Below are positions 10,985 to 20,500 of a DNA stretch of 64,000 nt, in pieces; the first letter of the stretch is position 1; the number at the start of each line of letters is the position of its first letter. The stretch is from Rhynchonema sp. JSB1_4 (taxonomy: Eukaryota; Nematoda; Chromadorea; Monhysterida; Xyalidae): positions 19,487-83,486 of the forward strand of contig JASAMV010002806.1 of assembly GCA_030248065.1 (NCBI GenBank), written 5' to 3'. Below the pieces are notes generated by a model. That model worked only from the letters and a program-made list of their open reading frames with translations. It ran no database searches and was not told where the DNA came from. The position numbers and the translations under genes were made by a program.

Positions 10985-11455
10985 GTATAACAATAAGGGC
11001 CTTGGGTCACCAGAATGAGCACCAGCAAAGCAAGACTAAACAAAGCACAACAGTAACAAGCAACAACCGTTTTTTGGAGAAATACACTCTAAACTAGCTT
11101 AAGAACTACACTAAAATAGGAAATAATCACTATCACGAGACCACAACTGAATAAAACTGAAACGAACGAGGAAACCCAAAACAAGCCACGCCACGAGAAA
11201 GCTTACACTAGTTTTCCGACGCAATAAAAACTAATTCAAGAGATATCGCATAATCACATTTTTGCATTTTTACATTCACAGTCAGCTGCGGAGGGACCGG
11301 CTGTTCAGTTCATCCAGTGATAAAGCGTAGACCAGGAGCGCGTGGATCACAACCCCATCCAGCCTGAGACCGGCAAGTCAAACCATTTTGCAAACTTCTT
11401 TGCAATCTTCTTTATTTAGCTTTCAGAGGTGGCGATTCGATGAAGAGGAGATTGA
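10985..11455. repeat. LINE-array flank, copy 1
   Basis: This sequence is repeated almost exactly at 14405-14863 and 29681-30144, in each case directly before an (AGT)n tract and a minus-strand LINE. In the fuller copies it continues into the 13893/28798/38560 block. Read on the minus strand it is the 5' region of the next LINE in a head-to-tail array. No coding frame is evident. Confidence 0.7.
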
Positions 11456-13892
11456 GTAGTAGTAGTAGTAGTAGTACTTTTATTTCGTTTCAGACACGAA
11501 AAGGGTAAACATCAACAACCGCTCGAGGCATGGCAGTAACGATGAATACCTGGTTTTTACAATTTAGCGGCACCAATTACATAAAGAGTTGGAGTACATT
11601 TGCATGAATATAATAATTCAATAATAATGTAATAATGTAATATTGACAACGTTACACAACTGACACACACAATAATATTTACGCGCCACACCACAACACG
11701 ATATGAACATTATGCAATTTCGACTTTTCTTTCACATACAGTACATCTTCATCGCTGGACACCCATTTACAAAATTTTGAAAATTTTGACACTACAATAT
11801 CAGCAGGCAAACAGTTGTACACATTGAACATCAATACAAGAGGTGAAGAGCACAAGACAGAATATTTGCATCTGGGTACCGTAACAGCACGGGAATGATT
11901 GGAACGAGAACTTTTGCGATTTGACACAGTAGTTTTCAGTACAATAAAACCAACAGGAAAATGACGGAAACCACAGACATACATGTGCATCAACTTCATA
12001 CGCCTAGAGAAAACAATTGAGCTGTTAGCACGAACACCAAACAAATCAAGTAGGGTAGTAATCAACAGCACGATTCCAATTTCAGAGAAACAGACGAATA
12101 GAATACTTTTGAGTTCGCTCAAACAAGTCACGATCACGATTATGGGTGGGATATACGGCTTCAAAGGCATACAAGAGAACAGATTGCCACAATGTAACAT
12201 AGAAGTATCGACGAACATTCCATGAAACATCACGAAGCAACACACGATTTAAATATCCAGCATTACGTTTCACTCAAGCGCAACTAATAGTTGCGTGATC
12301 AGACATATCAAATTTGGAATCAATATCAGCAAAAGATATTTATGAGATTGCACAACAGTGACAGGCTCGGCATTGACAGTAATAGTGGGAGCAATCAGAA
12401 GTGGACTGAACTGAGTGAAATGATGGATAACCAGTGCCAACTTGAAACCACTCGGCCAAACGCCTGTTCTTACGATACGGTTCATCCAGAGCTGACAAAC
12501 CGGGAGCGATCGCCTGCGTACCTTCTTTCAGCATTTGCTAGGCGGTCGGTGCACGGGTCAAACATAACGTCCGTGCTGGGCACCACCGGGTCACCATTGG
12601 TGTTCCAGATAGGGCTCGCGCGGGAAATTTTTTCCGGCGGAATTTCGCGGGAGGGAGGGAAATTTGCGGGAAATTTCCCGTTCCCGTTTCCCGGGAAATA
12701 TTTTCGATAGTGCCATTTCCCCCGGGAAACACTGCCTGAAAATTCCCGCGGGAAATTTCCCGCGGGAAATCGGCCATTTCCCGCTTTTTCCCGTCCTTCG
12801 ACCATTTCCCGCGCAGGAATTCCAGTCAGTAATTCCCGTGAAGTTTCCCGCGGGAAACGGGAAATCGAAACGACCATATCATCTTTTGTTGGCTTTTCAT
12901 CATTAATATTTTTTGGAAATAGACTTTTTGTCTCTTTCAGCCCTGTTCAGGAGGATCAGGACCCTGAGCAATTTACTTAGACTGCTATTTTCAACTTACA
13001 ATTAGCGGCTCAGGCACTGAACTGATCAATCAGCAATTCACAGATTTAATGGCAGTGTGTGTATCCAGAATGCTCGCTTGAACGTGTCTCAGCATGAGCA
13101 GGCCTGAACTCTTGGCAAATACTCTTACAGTTGTTGTTCGTCCTCCAAAGGGCAACTTGACCTTTACTTTTACATTGCCAGTTTACATCAACAAACAACA
13201 GGAATTGTCGTCCACTTTTTAAAACATCTAAAGGAACGCTTATAGCGGCCAGCCATTTCATTAGTAACTTCTCAAACCAAAAAATTGGGGCGGGAACTTT
13301 ACGGGAAATATCTGTTTTCCGCGGGAAATTCCTATTTTCAGCGAGAAATTTAAGGGAAATTCCTGTTTTGCGAGGGAAATCTGCGGGAAATATCGCCATT
13401 TCCCGCGGGAAATTTCCCGTTTTCCCGCATTTCCCGCGGGAAATTTCCCGTCCTTCAAATAGGCATTTTCCCGCAATTTCCCGTCCTTCAAAATTCTGAA
13501 AACCATTTCCCGCGATATTTCCCGTCCTTCAAAATTCCAAACTTCCATTTCCCGCAAGAAGTCCCGGACCCTTGGGGAAAACGGGAAATTTCCCCAACTT
13601 TTCCCGTCCTTCAAAAAAAATTTCCCGCGCGAGCCCTAGTTCCAGACACTGTGGAAGTAGGTTGCAAGCAGCTCAACTTTACCCTGACTGTCAGCAACCA
13701 ACTCACCATCAGCAGTCTGGAGTGGCGGCAACTCAGACGCCAGTTTGCCCGTGTAGTCATAAAAACTATGGCAGAGCTGTTTGGGATTACTGAGATTTGT
13801 GATGTTTGAACGCAAATACCCAGCCTGTGCCTTTCTGACTTCATTTCGGACAGTCCGGCGCAGGTTGTAGTAGTGTGTTCAAAAGGTGGTCA
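11456..13892 (-). mobile_element. CR1/jockey-like LINE copy 1, 5'-truncated, split by hAT
   Basis: The LINE runs on the minus strand from 13892 to 13647 and, past the hAT insertion, from 12609 to 11456. It ends in AATAAAAGT(ACT)n. It encodes decayed RT C-terminal sequence (SHKYL, then a one-base-class frameshift). The same lesion (atatcagcaaaagatatt) occurs in copies 2 and 4, while copy 3 has caccaagatatt and stays open across it. The RT-upstream block near 12490 reads EPYRKNRRLAEW. The copy is not functional. Family assignment rests on block order and the microsatellite tail. Confidence 0.75.
12610..13638. mobile_element. non-autonomous hAT-type transposon, copy 1 (1029 bp)
   Basis: The termini are inverted repeats beginning TAGGGCTCGCGCGGGAAA. 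The 8-bp target duplication GTTCCAGA lies at 12602-12609 and 13639-13646; 8 bp is the hAT signature length. LINE copy 3 has the unoccupied site at 31866-31873. The subterminal 270-350 bp at each end consist of GGGAAA/TTTCCCG repeats in many inverted combinations, likely binding sites for a transposase. The central 400 bp is non-repetitive and has no recognisable transposase. The left half of a second copy has been lost at 16288. Confidence 0.85.
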
Positions 13893-14863
13893 GCCAAAAA
13901 CTGCCCGAAACGAAAAAAAATGAGCGCTAAAGCAAAAAATAGTGGCATTTTTCTTCCATAACGTGTGGTAAGTGCATATAAAGCACTGACGACACGAAAA
14001 CAATACCAAACAATGGTCAATGAGTACCAACAGTAGTCAGGTACACACACGTACACTTCCCCCACGTGGTGAGTGTGCAATCGTGTGGCTTTGTGACACT
14101 CAAGACGGCAAATTTGGGTGAAACTATTGCCTCTTGGTACACGACCAATGCAAATATGTGACAAACAGTGTAAATGTAGAGTGAATATCAAACCGAATCA
14201 CTGCTTTCGGGTCTGTTGCATGCAATATGCAACTTTTGAAACGAATTTTTTTTAATTTTTCTTAATGAAAAATTTTTTTTAAAAACCACCAGCCAGCAGG
14301 CGGCAGTGGATCATTGCAGTGTTGTTTGGCTGAGTCAGTTGCTAAATTGGGGGTGTTTCCGGTCTGCGCTCGACGGGACTGAGTGCGGCAGCGATTCTGT
14401 GGGATGTTCTTGGGTCACCAAAATGAGCATTAGCAAAGCAAGACTAAACAAAGCTAAACAAAGCACAACAGTAACAAACAACAACCGTTTTTTGGAGAAA
14501 TACACTCTAAACTAGCTTAAGAACTACACTAAAATAGGAAATAATCACTATCACGAGACCACAACTGAATAAAACTGAAACAAACGAGGAAACCCAAAAC
14601 AAGCCACTCCACGAGAAACCTTCGCTGGTTTAATAAAAACTAATTCAAGAGATATCGCACAACCACATTTTTGCATTTTTACATTCACAGTCAGCTGCGG
14701 AGGTACCGGCAGTTCAGTTCATCCAGTGATAAAGCGTAGACCAGGAGCGCGTGGATCACAACCCCATCCAGCCCGAGACCGACAAGTCAAACCCTTTTGC
14801 AAACTTCTTTGCAATCTTATCTAGCTTTTAGAGGAGGCGAATCGATGAAGAGAAGATTGAGTA
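13893..14863. repeat. LINE-array 5' region, copy 2 (truncated)
   Basis: Bases 13893-14404 match 29165-29680 and 38945-39450, and 14405-14863 match the flank at 10985. About 360 bp present at 28798-29164 are missing here. Read on the minus strand it lies between the (ACT)n tail of copy 2 and the body of copy 1. No open frame with protein-like content is present. Confidence 0.7.
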
Positions 14864-16592
14864 CTAGTAGTAGTAGTAGTAGTAGTAGTACTTTTATTTC
14901 GTTTCAGACATGAAAAGGGTAAACATCAACAACCGCTCGAGGCGTGGCAGTAACGATGAATACCTAGGTTTTTACAATTTAGCCGGCACCAATTACATAA
15001 AGAGTTGGAGTACATTTGCATGAATACAATAATTCAATCTTATAATAATGACAACGTTACACAACTGACACACACAATAATATTTACGCGCCACACCACA
15101 ACACGATCTGAACAGTCTGCAATTTCGACTTTTCTTTCACATACAGTACACCTTCATCGCTGGACACCCATTTACAAAATTTGGAAAATTTTGACACAAC
15201 AATATCAGCAGGCAAACAGCTGTACACATTGGACATCAATACAAGAGGTAAAGAGGACAAGACAGAATATTTGCATCTGGGTACCGTAACAGCACGGTAA
15301 TGATTGGAACGAGAACTTTTGCGATTTGACACAGTAGTTTTCAGTACAATAAAGCCAACAGGAAAATGACGGAAACCACAGACATACATGTGCATCAACT
15401 TCATACGCCTAGAGAAAACAATTGAGCTGTTAGCACGAACACCAAACAAATCAAGTAGGGTAGTAATCAACAGCACGATTCCAATTTCAGAGAAACAGAC
15501 GAATAGAATACTTTTGAGTTCGCTCAAACAAGTCACGATCACGATTATGGGTGGGATATACGGCTTCAAAGGCATACAAGAGAACAGATTGCAACAATGT
15601 AACATAGAAGTATCGACGAACATTCAATGATACATCACGAAGCAACACACGATTTAAATATCCAGCATTACGTTTCACTCAAGCGCAAGTAATAGTAGCG
15701 TGATCAGACATATCAAATTTGGAATCAATATCAGCAAAAGATATTTATGAGATTGCACAACAGTGACAGGCTCGGCATTGACAGTAATAGTGGGAGCAAT
15801 CAGAAGTGGACTGGACTGAGTGAAATGATGGATTTTGGTTTTGTTGGGATTGATTGTGAGTAGCTTTGATGAGAAATGCTCGGTGATTGAGTTCACGTCT
15901 GCCTGCCCTCAATTTCAGTTTTGGAGAGGAATTAGCGTACGCACCATATAATTGAGGACCAAGCACAGAACCCTGAGCAACACCAGAAAGAACAGGCAAA
16001 GCCCGAGAATGACGCGAACCTACACTGACAATTTGAGAGCGATCTGTTTTAGAACTTATGTTTCTATTCCATAATCATGAGCAAAACAAAGATGGAAGCA
16101 GAAATGGAATGAATATTACTACAGATTGGGAGTTTAGCGATAGGACGGTAGTCGGATGGTTTGCACATGGTTACTTTGGCATTGGAGTAACCAGTGCCAA
16201 CTTGAAACCACTCGGCCAAACGCCTGTTCTTACGATGCGGTTCATCCAGAGCTGACAAACCGGGAGCGATCGCCTGGGTACCTTCTTCAGCAATTCACAG
16301 ATTTAATGGCAGTGTGTGTAACCAGAATGCTCGCTTGAACGTGTCTCAGCATGAGCAGACCTCAACTCTTGGCAAATACTCTTACAGTTGTTGTTCGTCC
16401 TCCAAAGGGCAACTTGACCTTTACTTTTACATTGCCAGTTTACATCAACAAACAACAGGAATTGTCGTCCACTTTTTAAAACATCTAAAGGAACGCTTAT
16501 AGCGGCCAGCCATTTCATTAGTAACTTCTCAAACCAAAAAATTGGGGCGGGAACTTTACGGGAAATATCTGTTTTCCGCGGGAAATTCCTAT

Positions 16593-17236
16593 TGTGATCT
16601 GCTGCCGTCCTAGGGAGCTCGTCGACGGGGCAGATGCACTTGAGCACGCCACCTTCTGTCACTCGCCAGACAGTCAGAAACGCGCCCGGACCAACAAGAG
16701 TCACGCCAAAGTAACCGTCTCAGCGCGCGAGTCAGCCCTGGACCAAAATCCACACGCCTCGCGATGGCAACTCGGACGGCGCGGCTTGATCCTGGTGACA
16801 ATCCAGTCACCCGCTTTCCTGCAATGAAATGAAGCAAGCAAACGGTCTCAGGCAGGCAAGCACAAAAACCGACAAGACAAGCCCAGCAATCTAGCTGGCT
16901 GTTTCGCTTCCACGTATTGCACGAAAAGCACCCCGAAGTCGACTTCGACAGCACGTTTTACGCTATATAACGAATAACGGAAATAAATGAATAAAGGATA
17001 GAATTAACGGCAATAATAATATCAATATCCAATAAAATATCGCGACTCCAAAACGTCTCCGACGAAACACGAAATTACACTGAATTACGAGAAGAGAGAA
17101 GAGAGAAACGGCGATAAAGTCCATCGCTGAGCCATCCATTTGAATTTCCATGCTCAGTCACAGTCAACACACTCGCAGACGACTCTCACAGTCTGTTTTG
17201 ACGACGATGTGAAGACGGCATATGTCCAATGTCACA
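16593..17236 (-). repeat. 3' LTR of the Ty3-like element
   Basis: 644 bp, TGTGAT...GTCACA in plus orientation. On the minus strand it is immediately preceded by the polypurine tract. It lacks 18 bp (near 17100) present in the other LTR. Confidence 0.92.
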
Positions 17237-17527
17237 TCTCCCCGCACCAGTTGCTTCAAATGCCCTCATTTGATCGATGTTGAATGAAGAAGAATAGAAG
17301 CTGTTCGTGTCCACCCGGCCATAGTTGGAGTAGGCCTTGAAGAAACCGTCGAACGAATAGGGATCGCAGATGGCAACGACGACGAATTGAATAGCACACC
17401 AGCGATGAAGACAGATTGAATTGAATAGAGTTGTCGTGTGGATATAGCAGTCAGGATACGGGTTTTCACCAGTCACCGAAGTGGGTTTCACCGTACCCTG
17501 CCGAAGCAAGAGGTGTGGGTTACTCAC
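17186..17527 (-). CDS. possible frameshift extension of the giant ORF
   Basis: This minus-strand frame overlaps the giant ORF's stop and is open for about 113 codons. It crosses the polypurine tract and ends about 50 bp inside the 3' LTR. Its composition is protein-like (many Tyr, Phe, Asn; C-ending codons like the ORF upstream), with a hydrophobic stretch CAIQFVVVAICD. The last codons of the giant ORF contain U UUG GGG (17533-17527), which has the X XXY YYZ form of a -1 slippery heptamer, directly before the UGA. Slippage would join the two frames. Alternatives are a plain frameshift mutation, or use of GTGAGT at the same place as a splice donor. Confidence 0.4.
   Translation of the reverse strand: MSNPHLLLRQGTVKPTSVTGENPYPDCYIHTTTLFNSICLHRWCAIQFVVVAICDPYSFDGFFKAYSNYGRVDTNSFYSSSFNIDQMRAFEATGAGRCDIGHMPSSHRRQNRL
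17237..17250 (-). other. polypurine tract
   Basis: The minus-strand sequence GGTGCGGGGAGA directly abuts the TGTGACATT start of the 3' LTR, the expected place for plus-strand priming. Confidence 0.75.
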
Positions 17528-20500
17528 CCCAAATCCCAGACGAACACCCGCAGGTGATACACCGCTCGTACCGGTTTAAGTCCTGACAGATAATAGAGCA
17601 GCTGCAAGCCCATAGGCGCAGGCTGATCCACGATGGAGACGGTTTCGGCAGCGAAGGTGGACGGCAAGCTGGGTAGACGACCAGCCAACCCCTCGAAGGT
17701 TGTCACCTCAGGTGAAGAAGCCCTGTCCGGTGACCACCAGAACATCACGACACCAGCGTCGTCGACACCATGTCCATTGGTCTCATAGAACTCGTCAATC
17801 CATGCCTCCAGCTCCTCCAGGTCACCGATCGGTTTCGGGCTGAGCATGAACGTCAGATGATGATTGCGCTGTCGCAGCTCAATCATCATGTCCACAATGC
17901 GGGTCAACGCAATGCGGCATTCGACCATTTTCGACGTCCAGACTCCCTGGAAACGGCCCGTATACACCTGATACCACATGTTGCCCATGTGTGCATGTCT
18001 GGCAGGTGCACCAATCGCATTTTGGTACTGTTGGATCGTGCCCTGGAACTGGCTGGGCTCAATGACCTCACGCGTGGCATCATCCAGCATGGGTTCATAG
18101 CATTGCGGATTGCAACATTCGTCCTCCTGAGTCTCATCATTCCAGTACACGTCAGCCGTGCAACGTTCACAGCACTTGATGACATGGAACACGACCCAGG
18201 GTACGACGGGCATGTCGTACAGATTCATTTTCACGCCGGTGTTTGGCGCCATCGTCGGGTATTTGGCCATGTTGAGCTGCTCTTGCAAAGTCAGCTTGTT
18301 CCAACCCGACACGCGTTCTTTGGCACTCAAGCCATCTTTGTCCGGGTTCAACTGAACAGCGAATTGTGAGTACGGACGGCCCTCATAGTGGCCATGTGTC
18401 AAGCCCCGTGACAATGGGTCAATCAGGTTGTACTCATCCATCACTCGAATGTAGATTTGTGATCGCGGTTTCAGAAATTTGAGGGACACGCGATATTCGG
18501 GTTTGAGTGCAGGATCGTACCAGACCACATCATCAGGCGTCTGTGCATAGGTCTCCTCATGCAAGGCCTCAAATCCGTCTGAGTCTGAGCGGATTTCACC
18601 AGAGCCCTGCGATGGTGGTTCGTTCACAGAATCCACGTCTTCGGCCTCAGTCTGTTGCAACGGTGAGGCCTCCGGCTCTTCCATAGCCAGCTCACCACCG
18701 TGCACCGGTTCGTCACCGATCATTCTGCGCTGAGCCTCAAACGTGCGCAGCTGTTGGTAACTGCGTTGCAACATGTTCACAGTTTCTTGTGGCTCGCAAT
18801 TCATCAAGTCACCAGCTGACTGCAGCAGCTTGTAAGCCACGGTCGTGTCATCTTCGGCCTGTGCGCGCACTATCGTTTGGTATCGCTTGCCACACAGCGA
18901 AATCACTTGCTTAGCCCAATCACGGACTGGCGGACTAGCATGATTCAGCAAGTCGACAATGGTCTGATATGAGGTCGGCACGCCCGGCGGCAAAGCAAAT
19001 GCCTGGGCCATGTGCATGCCGATCAAGCAGTCAGCATGTGCCTCAATGTTCGATTGAGTTGGTCGGCCAAATATGGTCGGCGTGTTTGGTGCCGACAACG
19101 GATCAGTCAACGGCATGGGCTTCAGCCGATGTTTCATGGCAGTGATTTGCGCGTTCAGAATATCACACAGGCGCAACATCTCTTCGCCTTCAGCCTGCCA
19201 AATTTCCTTGTCCACAGCCTGGGCCATCATGAACACCAAGTACAGATGGTACAGGGTCACTTCTGAACCCGCTGGCTCTGCGGACTGACTGACACGTTCA
19301 ATCAACGTGCGGGCTTTGTCGACCCAAGCCTTGACGTCCTGTTTTGACTGCGGGATATCGTCCCATTTCAACTTGAACTGTTCGAACGTGACGAGTCCGA
19401 ACTCGCTTTCGCGCTGTGGCATTGTCTGACGTGCCTTGCGCAACCGTTCAGCACACGAATCAGCAGCCTGATCATCAGGTTCAGCTGTCGTGAACACGAC
19501 CTCACCAGCGTCGGTTTTGTTCACCAGAGCCTGCGCCATCTTGCGCACCGAATAAGCGCTCAAGCCACAGGTCGGCTCGTTCTGTTCATGCCGAATGGAA
19601 TTGTCGGCCAACGCCAGTGCGGCTTGCAGCGAACTGCCAAGCTCCTCCAGTGAACCCAGTGGCAACCTGGGCGAGTCACCAGTGTATCGTGGTGGCCAAT
19701 CTGTCTGACGATTGAACTGATATGCCGGCAGATTTTTCAAGTGACCGGCCAAATGCATGTAGATAGTGCACACGGCCACGCGTTTCGACTCCTCAGTCTT
19801 AGCCGGCATACTCATGTAGCCGCGCGACAGTGGATTGTGGAGCCGTTTGTGATGACCATAACGCAGGTCATGCAGCACAAAGAAGGCAAAATTCAGTTCC
19901 TTCAAGTCAGCGTCAGTGACCACTTTCTGATGCACTGCACCACCGGTCTTTTTGTACCATTTCGCGGGCACTTTGGTACGTGTCTGATTGTACCTCAAAC
20001 GGAACAACTTGCGTTCCTCATCCTGATCAGACACCGAATCCTGCTTGCTCGTCGGCACACAGTCCTTCAGCAGACGTGGCTTTTTCATGTGCAACAGATG
20101 CACATTGCCGACACTTTGGGGAACCACAGTCTGGTTGTCATATTTCAGTGCCAATGTTGCATAGGCCAACTGCACAGTTGTGGTGTATCGCTCACCACTC
20201 AGAAACGGCAGTTTGGACGTCTCCATGTAGTCACTCATGGCATCTGACGCCAGTATCACGGACATGTGCTGTGTGTGTTCGATCGGTTTCATGAAATCGA
20301 TCTCGGGAACACCAAACTCAACCCGATCGTTCGTGATGGCAGCCGTACGTTTGCTTTCAAGCATGGCTGGTTGTTCATTCAATCGGTCTGCAGCCGACGC
20401 CAGCACATATGCATTGCCACTCACAAGCGGCACATTGATTTCGGGATCAATCTCGAACCCGGTCCACATGTGCATTTTGTACTCCTGCGCCTGATCCGAA

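Noticed and set aside
17496..17526. 30-bp intron after the giant ORF (GTGAGT...GGCAG)
   Set aside because: Too short, and joining would meet a stop at once. A frameshift or a longer intron would be needed.
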